Source: Telluria antibiotica
Lineage (GTDB): Bacteria > Pseudomonadota > Gammaproteobacteria > Burkholderiales > Burkholderiaceae_D
DNA length: 64,000 nt
Assembly (NCBI RefSeq): GCF_011682055.1
Contig: NZ_JAAQOM010000002.1
Location: 1 to 64,000 of the forward strand
Reading direction: 5' to 3'
Part shown: positions 43,468-56,560 of the stretch, piece by piece
Layout of the letters: every line of letters begins with the position of its first letter
Position numbering within the stretch: position 1 is the stretch's first letter
Notes under the pieces: generated by a model
What the model was told of the DNA's origin: nothing
What the model saw: only the letters and a program-made list of their open reading frames with translations
Databases searched by the model: none
Made by a program: the position numbers and the translations under genes

Positions 43468-44411
43468 GCCGCGCCCTCCTCCATGCGCAGCGCCGCGCCG
43501 ATCGGCACGAAGAAGCGCTGCTGGCGTGCCGGGTCCGCGAGGTCGGGTACGCGTTCGAGGTCGAACAACGCGGCCAGGTCGAGCGTCTCGACGCGCGTGT
43601 ACAGGTTGCTCGACAAGTATTCTTCCAGGCCCGTCGCGCCGGTCGGCGCCAGCACGAGCTTGGCGACGCTGATGAACGAGAACTGGCGCTCGAAGTTGTC
43701 GAGGGAGCGCTGCAGTTCCAGCGTGATCTTGTCGAAGCTCTGGTGCTTGCGGTCGTGGTCCGCGTCGAGGATCTGCGCCAGGGTGACGTCGATGCGGCGC
43801 GACAGGTACAGCTCGCCGCGCCACGACACCGTCAACAGGCCGCCGTCCTCGCCGAACGCCAGCACGGCGACGCCGCGGCCATCCTGCTCCAGCAGTGCCG
43901 ACACGTTACGCTGGGCCATCTCGGGGATGTCGATCACGCGCAGCTTGACCTTCGCGTCGTTGAACAGCTTCTGGCGCGCCGCCACGACGGCGTTGCGCGC
44001 GGCGATCGCGAACACGCTCTGCTGCGGACGCGCGACGGCGTTCGGGTCGAGGGGGATGTCGAGGACGTCGAAGGTGGCCTCGTCGATCGGGAAGTCGAGG
44101 ACGTCCTTCAGGCGCCAGCGCATGGCGGCCTTGAGCTCGTCGCGCGGCACGTTCGGCGCTTCGACGGACATGAATTGGTAGTCGCCGCCAGCCAGCACCG
44201 TCGTGCAGCGGTAGTTCGCGCTGTGCAGTTCCTTGCCGGCCTTCTCGACAACGTCGGCGGACGCGGTGCCGGGAAAGAAGACGGCGTGCGTCACGGCCGG
44301 CTTGGCGCCCGCGTCGGCGCCACGGCGCACGCTGGCCGCAGCGATCCCGTCGCGCTGCGGCACCAGGGCCAGCCAGGCTGCGTTGTTCTGTGCTTTACTG
44401 AAAAAACCCAT
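43464..44411 (-). CDS. mshI: MshI-like (PilM-type) protein
   Basis: This 315-residue cytosolic actin-like ATPase-fold protein is of the PilM/MshI type, sitting under the pilus platform. AMRWRLKDVLDFPIDEATFDV, VFAIAARNAVV, LRVIDIPEMAQRNVSALLEQDGRGVAVLAFGEDGGLLTVSW and LQRSLDNFERQF are typical. The ATG at 44411 starts MGFFSKAQ; an upstream frame to 44474 is not supported. It is the first gene of the mshI-N block and is preceded by its own promoter-like sequence. Confidence 0.9.
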   Translation of the reverse strand: MGFFSKAQNNAAWLALVPQRDGIAAASVRRGADAGAKPAVTHAVFFPGTASADVVEKAGKELHSANYRCTTVLAGGDYQFMSVEAPNVPRDELKAAMRWRLKDVLDFPIDEATFDVLDIPLDPNAVARPQQSVFAIAARNAVVAARQKLFNDAKVKLRVIDIPEMAQRNVSALLEQDGRGVAVLAFGEDGGLLTVSWRGELYLSRRIDVTLAQILDADHDRKHQSFDKITLELQRSLDNFERQFSFISVAKLVLAPTGATGLEEYLSSNLYTRVETLDLAALFDLERVPDLADPARQQRFFVPIGAALRMEEGAA

Positions 44412-44463
44412 GCGTGGCGGTGGCGATCCGTGACGGTGTCGAGATAAGTGAGCTAGAGGCTTG

Positions 44464-44469
44464 ATTATA
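44464..44469 (-). promoter_or_regulatory. Candidate -10 box for the mshI-mshN block
   Basis: TATAAT on the minus strand, 52 bp before the mshI ATG. No good -35 at 17 bp is visible, so an activator may be needed. The region 44412-44641 holds no gene. Confidence 0.4.
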
Positions 44470-44596
44470 TTCAAGTGCTCGGAAAATCCGATACCAAAAT
44501 TTTACTTGGAGAGAATATTTCCGGTTTTCCGTGCGGCACTACTAAGGGGGTGTGGTCAATACGCCGCATTTACCAAATCTTGCGGCGTAAACGACA

Positions 44597-44620
44597 ATCG
44601 GGACCGCTCGCGGTCCCGAT
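44597..44620 (-). terminator. Hairpin terminator after mshA
   Basis: ATCGGGACCG and CGGTCCCGAT form a perfect 10-bp stem with a 4-base loop, 21 bp after the mshA stop. On the minus strand only a weak T-run (TGTCGTTT) follows, so termination may be partial, letting some transcription pass into the mshI block. Confidence 0.65.
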
Positions 44621-44641
44621 CGAACAACGTCTACGACGAAA

Positions 44642-45148
44642 TCAGTTGCACTTGGTCGCGTTGCCGTTTGCCGTCACCGTCGGCGGCGACGTGGACGCGT
44701 CGTAGCTCACATAGCAGGTCGTTGCGGTGGCCGTACCGTCGATGCTGATCGGGACCAGCGAGATCGCGTTCGTGCCGACCGGCGGATCGTTGGGATTAAC
44801 GTGCTTCGTGTAGACCTTGTAGTCGACCCCATCCGTCAGACCGGCAGCGGCCGCGACGTAGCCATCGGCAGCCGGATAGCCGTTCGTCAAGGTCATCGTG
44901 ACGTTCTCGACGGTGAGCTTGCCGGCGCTGGCGACGGCCGGGTCCACTAAGAACTTCGCGTGGGCCATCGCGGCCGTCGAGCTCAACGCGCCGCGGGCCG
45001 CATTCACGCTGGCCCAGCGGGCGTCACCGGCCATGCTGGCAAACTTCGGCAATGCCGTCGCCGCCAGGATGCCCAGGATCACGATCACGACGATCAATTC
45101 GATCAAGGTGAAGCCGCCTTGCGCATTGTTCTTGATGCTCACTTTCAT
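44642..45148 (-). CDS. mshA: Type IV pilin, MshA-like
   Basis: This 168-residue prepilin is expected to be the major pilin. The short basic leader MKVSIKNNAQGG is cut by prepilin peptidase before FTLIELIVVIVILGILAATALPKF, leaving a mature protein with Glu5. The C-terminal Cys pair (TTCYVSYD and TKCN) closes a disulfide loop. It lies 44 bp after the preceding prepilin-like gene and is followed by a terminator-like hairpin. It is the only full-length major-pilin candidate in the window. Confidence 0.92.
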   Translation of the reverse strand: MKVSIKNNAQGGFTLIELIVVIVILGILAATALPKFASMAGDARWASVNAARGALSSTAAMAHAKFLVDPAVASAGKLTVENVTMTLTNGYPAADGYVAAAAGLTDGVDYKVYTKHVNPNDPPVGTNAISLVPISIDGTATATTCYVSYDASTSPPTVTANGNATKCN

Positions 45149-45192
45149 GCTCTCTCCGAGTAAGGTGCGGCGTCCCTGCCGCGTGGGTTATG

Positions 45193-45687
45193 TTATTTAC
45201 GACCGCCTTGTGCACCGACTTCGTTCAAGGCAAGGCTCATCAGGTGTTTCCCTGCGTCAGCAGGATTTCGAGTCAATTCTACCTTGAACCTGGGCAATTC
45301 CGATTTACCTGAAGCAAATCTTTCTCGTTCTGAGGTGAGATAGACAAGGGTTTTGTCGCGTGGGTCAAACACCCAGCCGTTTTGTGCCACGCGCCGCGCC
45401 TCGGACAGTGCGAATTCGCCAAGATAATCGGCCGGCGGCCGGGCCAGCAGGTGCATCGGATTCTGCTGCGCGAGCGTGGCCAGCGTGTCGGGATGGCGCT
45501 GCGCCTCGACCTGCAACGCCACGCGCAGCGCGGCCACGGTCTGCCGCGCCGCCACCTCTTCGGCCGCGCGGCGGTAGCCGTCCAGGCGGTGCAGCAGTAC
45601 GGTGGACAGGACCGCCGTGATGATGACGACGATCGCGAACTCGTACAGCGTGAAGCCGCGCGCGCGACCGGTTCCGAAGCGTGCCAT
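45193..45687 (-). CDS. Minor prepilin-like protein of the MSHA locus
   Basis: This 164-residue protein has a type IV prepilin start (RARGFTLYEFAIVVIITAVLSTVLLHRL, cleavage after G) and a C-terminal domain ending TRNPADAGKHLMSLALNEVGAQGGRK. Its position, after mshG and before mshA, is that of mshF or mshB in Vibrio. The ATG at 45687 has GGAG six bases upstream; an ATG at 45699 overlaps the mshG stop (ATGA). It probably primes or caps the pilus. Confidence 0.85.
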   Translation of the reverse strand: MARFGTGRARGFTLYEFAIVVIITAVLSTVLLHRLDGYRRAAEEVAARQTVAALRVALQVEAQRHPDTLATLAQQNPMHLLARPPADYLGEFALSEARRVAQNGWVFDPRDKTLVYLTSERERFASGKSELPRFKVELTRNPADAGKHLMSLALNEVGAQGGRK

Positions 45688-45698
45688 GGTCGTCTCCA

Positions 45699-46946
45699 TC
45701 AGTGGTGCAGGGCCGCCTTGCCCAGGTCCCAGATCGGCAGGAAGATGCCCAGCGCCAGCACGAGCACCATCGCACCCAGGAAGGTGATGAGGATCGGTTC
45801 GATCTGGCTGGAGAGCGTCTTGAGTTCGTAGTCGACTTCGCGCTCGTACATCTGCGCGATCTCGTCCATCAGGTCGTCGAGCGAGCCCGATTCCTCGCCC
45901 ACCGCGATCATCTGCAGCACGATGGGCGTGAACACGTCGGCGTTCGTCGCCGTGCGCAGGATGCTTTCGCCGCGCTCGACACCGTCGCGCATCTGCTCGA
46001 GGCGCGTGGTCAGGTAGGCATTGTCCGCCGTCTGCGCGACGACCGTCAGCGCTTGCACGATCGGCACGCCGCTGCGGATCGACAGCGCAAAGCTGCGCGC
46101 GAAGCGGGCCATCGTGGCCTTGTGGATGATCTTGCCGGCGATGGGAAAGCGCAGCTTCCAGCGGTCCCACGTCAGGCGCCCCGCGTCCGTGCGCGCCCAC
46201 GCGCGCACGCCGAAGAACGCGGCCCCGGCGACGCCGGCCATCAGCGGCCAGTAGTCGACCGTGAAGCGCGACGTCGCGATCAGGATGCGCGTCATCAGCG
46301 GCAGCTCGGCGTGGAAGCTCTTGAAAACCTTCTCGAACTGCGGGATCACGAACATGTTCACGACGACCATCGCCGCCACCATCGCGATGATCACGAACGT
46401 CGGGTAGCGCATCGCGGTCTTCACGCGCTCGCGCATGTCGCGGTCGAATTCGAGGTGGTCGAACAGGCGCAGGAACACGTCTTCCAGGCGGCCCGTCATT
46501 TCGCCCACGCGCACCATCGACAGGTAGAACGGCGTGAAGCATTCCGTGTGGCGGCGCATCGCCGTGGACAGTTCGCGGCCCGAGTCCAGCGATTCGCGCA
46601 AGTCCTGGATCACGAGCGCGAAGCTCTTGTTCGTCGCGGACTCCTGCAGCCCGGCCAGGCCGCGCATGATGGGCACGCCGGATTTCAGCAAGGTGTGGAT
46701 CTGGCGGCTGAACAGTTGCACGTCGATCGACGTGACCTTCTTGCGCGTGATGCGCTCCCACAGGCTGTCGCCGGCGCCCGCGGCGCTGCCGCCCGTCGTC
46801 GCCTTGCGCGTCGTCGGCGTGATGTCGAGCGGCGTGACGCCCGTGCCGAACAACTGGTCGGCGCACGCGCCGCTGTCGGCGGCTTCGAGCACGCCTTGCA
46901 TCAATTCGCCGCGCGCGTTGCGGCCTTTGTAAGCAAAGAACGGCAT
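45699..46946 (-). CDS. mshG: Inner-membrane platform protein MshG
   Basis: This 415-residue GspF/PilC-family protein forms the platform on which the pilus is built. MPFFAYKGRNARGE is the family start. Two homologous GspF domains follow, each with three or so hydrophobic helices (FSRQIHTLLKSGVPIMRGLAGLQES; FARSFALSIRSGVPIVQALTVVAQTADNAYL). VGEESGSLDDLMDEIAQMYERE is the usual cytoplasmic segment. It lies 9 bp after mshE. Confidence 0.94.
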   Translation of the reverse strand: MPFFAYKGRNARGELMQGVLEAADSGACADQLFGTGVTPLDITPTTRKATTGGSAAGAGDSLWERITRKKVTSIDVQLFSRQIHTLLKSGVPIMRGLAGLQESATNKSFALVIQDLRESLDSGRELSTAMRRHTECFTPFYLSMVRVGEMTGRLEDVFLRLFDHLEFDRDMRERVKTAMRYPTFVIIAMVAAMVVVNMFVIPQFEKVFKSFHAELPLMTRILIATSRFTVDYWPLMAGVAGAAFFGVRAWARTDAGRLTWDRWKLRFPIAGKIIHKATMARFARSFALSIRSGVPIVQALTVVAQTADNAYLTTRLEQMRDGVERGESILRTATNADVFTPIVLQMIAVGEESGSLDDLMDEIAQMYEREVDYELKTLSSQIEPILITFLGAMVLVLALGIFLPIWDLGKAALHH

Positions 46947-46955
46947 GGCGGCTTA

Positions 46956-48662
46956 TCAGTCTTCCATCTGGTTACTGATGCGCATGGCTTCCGACACCGT
47001 CGTGCGGCCCTGGATCGCGAGGCGCACGCCGCCGCGGCGCAGCGTCTCGCCGCGCATCTCGGCATGCGCCACTTTCAGGAAGTGCGAAGGGTCCGGGTGG
47101 TTCACCGCCTCGTGGACGGCACGCGTCATCTCCAGCAGTTCGTACACGCCGGTACGGCCGCGATAGCCGGTGCCGTTGCAGTGCGAGCAGCCGCGCCCGT
47201 GGAAGAACGGCACCGTCTCGGCGCGGTCGCCCAGTTCCGCGCGCAGCCAGGCACGTTCCGGCGCCGGGAGCGGGTACGGTTCCGAGCAGCTTTCGCAGAT
47301 CATGCGCACGAGACGCTGCGCCAGCACGGCCTGCAGCGAACCGCTCACCATGTAGCGCGGCACGCCCATGTCCATCAGGCGCAGCGGGGTCGATGCCGCG
47401 TCGTTCGTGTGCAAGGTCGACAACACCAAGTGACCCGTCATGGCGGCGCGCAGGCCGATCTGCGCCGTCTCCTGGTCGCGCATCTCGCCGACGAGCACGA
47501 TGTCCGGGTCCTGGCGCAGCGCCGAGCGCAGCACGCGCGCGAAATTCAGCTCGATCTTGTCGTTGACCTGCACCTGGTTGATGCCGGGAAGGCGGTATTC
47601 GATCGGGTCCTCGACCGTGATGAGCTTCTTCTCGACGGAGTTCAGCTCCGCGAGCGCGCTGTACAACGTCGTCGTCTTGCCGGAACCCGTGGGGCCCGTC
47701 ACGAGCACCAGGCCGTTCGGGCGCTGGACGATCGCGCGGAAGCGTTCCACCAGCGCGGCCGGCATGCCGATCGCGTCGAGCCGCAGCGTCGTGCCGACCT
47801 GGCTCAGCAGACGCATGACGACTGACTCGCCATACTGCGTGGGCATCGTCGAGATACGGACGTCGATGCGCTGGTTGCGCACCTTGACGGCGAAGCGGCC
47901 GTCCTGCGGCAGGCGCTTTTCCGAGATGTCGAGGTCCGCCATCAGCTTCAGGCGCAGCGCCAGCGGCGTGGCGATCTTGATGTCGGCTTCCGTCTGCAGG
48001 TGCAGCACGCCGTCGATGCGGAAGCGGATCTGCAGGCGGCCGTCCTGCGGTTCGATGTGGATGTCGGACGCGCGCACTTGCGCCGCGTCGTCGAACACCG
48101 ATTGCAAGAGCTTCACGACCGGCGCTTCTTCGAGGCCGGAATTCGCGGACAGCGCGTTGAAGTCGACCGACGTCGTGTCGCCCAGGTCCTGTTCGAGCTC
48201 GCGCGCGAGGCCCGTGATCTCGCCCGTGCGGCGGTAGATGCGGTCGATGGCCTGCAGCACTTCCGTCTCGTTGACGACCGCGAGTTCGATGCTCTTCTTC
48301 AGCAGGCGCGCGATCTCGTCGTAGGCAAACAGGTCGGTCGGGTCGGACACGCCGACGAGCACCGTCTCGCCGCGGTCTTCCAGCACGAGCGCGCGGAAAC
48401 GGCGGGCCTGCGTTTCCGGCAGCAGGCGCACGACGTCCTGGTTGATGTTGTAGAACTTGAGGTTGAGGTACGGGATGCCGAGCTGGCGCGCGAGCGCGCC
48501 GGAGATCTGCTCCTCGGTGACGAAACCGCTTTCGACGAACACGCGGCCCAGCTTGCGGCCGGTGCGTTTCTGGTCGGCCAGTGCCTGGTTCAGCTGGTCC
48601 TCGGACAGCAGCTTCTGTTGCACCAGGATTTCGCCAAGTCGGACTTTTTCGGGCCGCGCCAT
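46956..48662 (-). CDS. mshE: Pilus extension ATPase MshE with MshEN c-di-GMP-type domain
   Basis: This 568-residue GspE/PilB-type ATPase powers pilus extension. Residues 8-65 form the MshEN domain, with R8-L-G-E-I-L-V...Q31 and then GRKLGRVFVESGFVTEEQISGALARQ. It has the repeated RLGxxLV..LS..QL..AL..Q motif that binds c-di-GMP in Vibrio MshE; R8 and Q31 align with residues known to contact the ligand. The ATPase core has Walker A GPTGSGKTTTLYSAL, Asp box ITVEDPIEYRLPGINQVQV, Walker B DPDIVLVGEMRDQETA and His box LSTLHTNDA. A Cys4 zinc site follows (CESC, CSHC). It is the first gene of the operon. Confidence 0.95.
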   Translation of the reverse strand: MARPEKVRLGEILVQQKLLSEDQLNQALADQKRTGRKLGRVFVESGFVTEEQISGALARQLGIPYLNLKFYNINQDVVRLLPETQARRFRALVLEDRGETVLVGVSDPTDLFAYDEIARLLKKSIELAVVNETEVLQAIDRIYRRTGEITGLARELEQDLGDTTSVDFNALSANSGLEEAPVVKLLQSVFDDAAQVRASDIHIEPQDGRLQIRFRIDGVLHLQTEADIKIATPLALRLKLMADLDISEKRLPQDGRFAVKVRNQRIDVRISTMPTQYGESVVMRLLSQVGTTLRLDAIGMPAALVERFRAIVQRPNGLVLVTGPTGSGKTTTLYSALAELNSVEKKLITVEDPIEYRLPGINQVQVNDKIELNFARVLRSALRQDPDIVLVGEMRDQETAQIGLRAAMTGHLVLSTLHTNDAASTPLRLMDMGVPRYMVSGSLQAVLAQRLVRMICESCSEPYPLPAPERAWLRAELGDRAETVPFFHGRGCSHCNGTGYRGRTGVYELLEMTRAVHEAVNHPDPSHFLKVAHAEMRGETLRRGGVRLAIQGRTTVSEAMRISNQMED

Positions 48663-48813
48663 ACCACCTCTTCGATCAACGTAGGACTAGTCCTGCATTG
48701 TATGCCAGTGGAACGAAAAATTAACCTAGAGAATGACTTTACGTATGGAAAAACGTGTCCGCGGCGCGACTGCACGACGATTCGGCATGGCTAAACCATA
48801 AGCAATGTTGCCA

Positions 48814-48917
48814 ATTCGGGGTCAGAGCACGCGTTTTGGTCGACGGCCGCGTTAAATCTTCAATAAAACAGAGACTTATGAATGTCGAAGCAGCAATACT
48901 GTGCTCTGACCCCGAAT
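48814..48917. repeat. 104-bp element with perfect 17-bp terminal inverted repeats
   Basis: ATTCGGGGTCAGAGCAC at 48814-48830 is exactly inverted as GTGCTCTGACCCCGAAT at 48901-48917. The 70-bp centre is AT-richer than the surroundings and has no gene. This looks like a small non-autonomous mobile or REP-type element between mshE and the sensor-kinase gene. The whole 48663-48999 interval has no other feature recognised apart from this element. Confidence 0.88.
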
Positions 48918-48999
48918 GGTGGTGCTTTGCCGTGCGCGGTTGCTGGGCTACCATGTTTCCTGGCGCCGCTTGGGCTGCGCACCGATCGCGGAGCTTGCA

Positions 49000-53510
<4,511 letters not shown>

Positions 53511-53514
<4 letters not shown>

Positions 53515-54443
53515 GCTTGACCGACATGGCCGTGAACGGCCGCATCCTGGTGGTCGACGATGCGATGGAAAACATCCAGATCCTGCACGGCGCCCTGCAG
53601 GACGAGCACGAGGTGCTGTTCGCGATGGACGGCCCGCGCGCGCTCGAGATCGCCCGCACGCAGCGGCCCGACCTGATCCTGCTGGATGCCGTCATGCCTG
53701 GCATGGACGGTTACGCCGTCTGCAAGGAATTGCTCGCCGCGCCGGAAACGAGCGACATCCCGGTGATCTTCGTGACGGCGCTGAAATCGCCCGAGGACGA
53801 GACGCGCGCGCTGGGCGCGGGTGCCGCCGACTTCATCAGCAAGCCCGTGAACGCGGCCGTCGTGCGTGCGCGCGTGCGTACCCAGCTCACCGTCAAGCGC
53901 CAGCGCGACGCGCTGCGCGCCCTGATCCTGACGGACGCGCTGACGGGCGTCGCGAACCGCCGCGCGTTCGACGAACGCGTCGACGCGGAATGGCGCCGCT
54001 GCGGCCGCGCCGGCCTGCCCGTGGCACTGATCCTCGTCGACATCGACCATTTCAAGCTGTACAACGACCACTACGGCCACCAGGCCGGCGACGCGACGCT
54101 CGTTCAATTCGCGGCGGCGATGCGCCGGGCCGCCGCGCGCACGCAAGACCTCGTGGCCCGCTACGGCGGCGAGGAGTTCGCGATCCTGCTGCCGCAGCTG
54201 GACGGCCGCGGGGCGACCGGTGTGGCGAACCGCCTCATGGCCGAGCTCGAACACATGGCCATTCCGCACGCCGCGTCGCCGACGTCGCCGCGCCTGACGG
54301 CCAGCATGGGCATCGCCTGCATGGTGCCGGGCGAGCACAGCATGCCGGCCGACCTGATCCAGGTGGCCGACGCCCTGCTGTACCAGGCCAAGGCCGGGGG
54401 CCGCGATCGCTTCCGCTTGGGCGGCATGGACTGCGTCGCCTGA
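53511..54443 (+). CDS. REC-GGDEF response regulator, diguanylate cyclase
   Basis: This 310-residue protein joins a receiver domain (DD in ILVVDDAMENIQILHGAL, phosphoacceptor Asp in LILLDAVMPGMDGYAV, Lys in FISKPVNAAVV) to a GGDEF domain. The signature is RYGGEEFAILL, so the active site is intact, and the ligand Asp is in LILVDIDHFKLYNDHYGHQAGD. It should make c-di-GMP when phosphorylated, as in WspR/PleD types. ATG overlaps the kinase stop by four bases, so it is the likely partner of that kinase. No RxxD inhibitory site is evident immediately before GGEEF. Confidence 0.93.
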
Positions 54444-54467
54444 CGGCACACCCGTCAGTTACGCCAT

Positions 54468-54935
54468 TCACGCATAGCGGCGCACGAGGAATTCGGCCAC
54501 GCACACAGGTTTCGAGCCGCCTTCCCGTTCCACCGTCACTTCGAGCGTGAGCTGGCTCGCATCGCCTTCCTGTTCCAGCGCCACCAGCACGATGCCCGCG
54601 CGCACGCGGCTGCCCGCCGGCACCGGCGCGGGAAAGCGCACCTTGTTCAAGCCATAGTTCACGACGAGCTTCGCGTCGACCATGACGAGCACGTCGGCCA
54701 GCATCGACGGCAGCAGCGACAGCGTGAGGAAGCCGTGCGCCACCGTTGTGCCGAACGGCGATTCGCGCGCAGCACGTTCGGGGTCGACGTGGATCCACTG
54801 GTGGTCGTCGGTGGCGTCGGCAAACGTGGCGATACGGTCCTGGCCGACCTCGAACCAGCGCGAGTGACCGAGCTGCGTGCCGACGAGGGCTTGCAGCGCC
54901 GCCACCCCGCACACTTCGTGCAATGCGTCAGACAT
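54468..54935 (-). CDS. MaoC-fold dehydratase/hydratase
   Basis: This 155-residue protein has the hot-dog fold with the R-specific hydratase motif FADATDDHQWIHVDPERAARESPFGTTVAHGFLTLSLLP (Asp and His both present). It can hydrate trans-2-enoyl-CoA to an R-3-hydroxyacyl-CoA, which could feed beta-oxidation or PHA. The ATG at 54935 is used; the frame continues upstream without support. It is the last gene of the acyl-CoA operon and overlaps the previous MaoC gene by 8 bp. Confidence 0.88.
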   Translation of the reverse strand: MSDALHEVCGVAALQALVGTQLGHSRWFEVGQDRIATFADATDDHQWIHVDPERAARESPFGTTVAHGFLTLSLLPSMLADVLVMVDAKLVVNYGLNKVRFPAPVPAGSRVRAGIVLVALEQEGDASQLTLEVTVEREGGSKPVCVAEFLVRRYA

Positions 54936-55398
54936 CGCGTCCCTCCGGACCGGGCCGGCGCCCGAACATGCCCATGCCGTCGACCGTGCACACCGTCGCG
55001 CCATGCTGGTTGATGGCGACCCACTGCGACCATACGACGCCTCGGTCCGGCTTCGACGCGGACGCCTTCACCTGCACCGTCCGGTAGTGCACGTTCAACG
55101 TGTCGCCCGCGCGCACGGGCGCGAGCCAGCGGACGCCGTCCAGGCCGGGCGAACCCATGCTCGACGACTTGCCCAGCAGCCCGTCGACGACGAGGCGCAT
55201 CATCATGGCGCACGTATGCCAGCCGCTGGCGATGACGGTGCCGAAGATCGAGTCGGCGGCCGCGTCCGGGTCGACGTGGAACGGCTGGGGGTCGTACCGG
55301 CGCGCGAACGCGAGGATCTCGTCTTCCGTGACGGTGCACGTGCCCAGGTCGATGTCCTGGCCGGGCTCGAAGTCCTCGAAATACCAGTATTCCTTCAT
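54928..55398 (-). CDS. MaoC-like protein (second)
   Basis: This 156-residue hot-dog protein has FARRYDPQPFHVDPDAAADSIFGTVIASGWHTCAMMMRL, a variant of the hydratase motif with D and H retained (RYDPQPFHVD). MKEYWYFEDFEPGQDIDLG is a typical start. AGGAGG lies just before the ATG. The pairing of two unequal MaoC genes recalls heteromeric hydratases, where one chain supplies the catalytic residues and the other binds the acyl chain, but here both keep the motif. It overlaps the acyl-CoA dehydrogenase gene by four bases. Confidence 0.87.
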   Translation of the reverse strand: MKEYWYFEDFEPGQDIDLGTCTVTEDEILAFARRYDPQPFHVDPDAAADSIFGTVIASGWHTCAMMMRLVVDGLLGKSSSMGSPGLDGVRWLAPVRAGDTLNVHYRTVQVKASASKPDRGVVWSQWVAINQHGATVCTVDGMGMFGRRPGPEGRDV

Positions 55399-56552
55399 GC
55401 CGCCTCCTCGGTCGCGAAGCCCGGCTGCGCGATGAAGCGGGCCAGGTGGTGGTCGCAATCGCCCAGCGTGAGCTCGATCGTCGACAGCCGCTTGAAGTAA
55501 TGCGATGCCGGCAACTCGTCCGTCACGCCCATGCCGCCGTGCAGCTGGATCGCCTGCTGCCCGACGAAGCGCGCGGCCTGCCCCACGCGGTACTTCGCCG
55601 CCGCGACGGCGCGGCGCCGCTCGGCCGCGCTGCCGCCGCGCGCATCGTCCGCGAGGCGCACGGCGGCCAGCAGCGCCATCGAACGCGCCTGCTCCAGGTG
55701 CACATACATGTCGGCCATGCGGTGCTGCAGCGCCTGGAATTTGCCGATCGGGACACCGAACTGCTGGCGCGTCTTCAAATACTCGAGCGTGGCGCCGAAC
55801 AGCGCATCCATCGCGCCCACCGCCTCCGCGCACAGCAGCCCGGCGCCGTAGTCGGCCGCCGCCTCCAGGATGGTCCAGCCCTGCCCCTCCGTACCGATCA
55901 CGTCGTCCGCACGTACTCGCACGTCGCGCAGCAGCACGTCGGCGGCGCGTTGGCCGTCGAGCATGCGCACGTCGCGCATCGTGACACCCGGCGCATCGGC
56001 CGGGACGGCGAACAGCGAGATACCGTCGTCGTCGCGCTGGGCGCCGGCCGTCCTGGCCGAAACGATCAGCACGCCTGCCTGCGCGCCGTGCAGCACGACC
56101 TTCTTTTCGCCCTCCAGGCGCCACCCGTCGCCGTCGCGCACGGCACGCGTGGCGACGTCGCGCAAGTCGTAGCGGGACTGGCGTTCGCCCAGCGCGCACG
56201 CGAGTCTCAGCTCGCCCGCCGCCACACGTTCGAGCAGCGCGTCGTGCGCTTGCCCGCGACGCAGGAACTCGGCGCCGAACATGGTCGCGAAATACGGTTC
56301 GACCACGAGGCCGCGGCCGAGTTCCTGCATCACGACGAACATGTCGACGGCGTCGCCATCGAAGCCGCCCTGTGCTTCCGGCAGCGGCAGCGCCGTCAGG
56401 CCGAGCTCGGCGAGCGTGGCCCAGGCGGCATCCGACACGCCGGGCGGCGAACCCACGATGGCCCGCCGCGCCTCGAACGTGTAGTCGCGCGCGATCCAGC
56501 GCTTGAGCGCGTCCGCCAGTTGCAGCTGCTCTTCCTTGAAGTTGAAGTCCAT
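55395..56552 (-). CDS. Acyl-CoA dehydrogenase (second subunit type)
   Basis: This 385-residue FAD enzyme has the fold of acyl-CoA dehydrogenases: MDFNFKEEQLQLADALKRW, GLTALPLPEAQGGFDGDAVD, a middle beta domain (GEKKVVLHGAQAGVLIVSARTAG) and the C-terminal helices with QQFGVPIGKFQALQHRMADMYV and QLHGGMGVTDELPASHYFKRL. The catalytic Glu of the standard enzyme is not obvious at its usual place. Two different dehydrogenase genes in tandem are typical of alpha2-beta2 enzymes acting on unusual acyl-CoAs. It overlaps the following MaoC gene by four bases and follows the first dehydrogenase by eight. Confidence 0.9.
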   Translation of the reverse strand: MDFNFKEEQLQLADALKRWIARDYTFEARRAIVGSPPGVSDAAWATLAELGLTALPLPEAQGGFDGDAVDMFVVMQELGRGLVVEPYFATMFGAEFLRRGQAHDALLERVAAGELRLACALGERQSRYDLRDVATRAVRDGDGWRLEGEKKVVLHGAQAGVLIVSARTAGAQRDDDGISLFAVPADAPGVTMRDVRMLDGQRAADVLLRDVRVRADDVIGTEGQGWTILEAAADYGAGLLCAEAVGAMDALFGATLEYLKTRQQFGVPIGKFQALQHRMADMYVHLEQARSMALLAAVRLADDARGGSAAERRRAVAAAKYRVGQAARFVGQQAIQLHGGMGVTDELPASHYFKRLSTIELTLGDCDHHLARFIAQPGFATEEAA

Positions 56553-56560
56553 GTCTTTCC

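Noticed and set aside
44412..44641. A second pilin gene fragment between mshI and mshA
   Set aside because: No prepilin signal in any frame; only the hairpin and a -10-like box were found.
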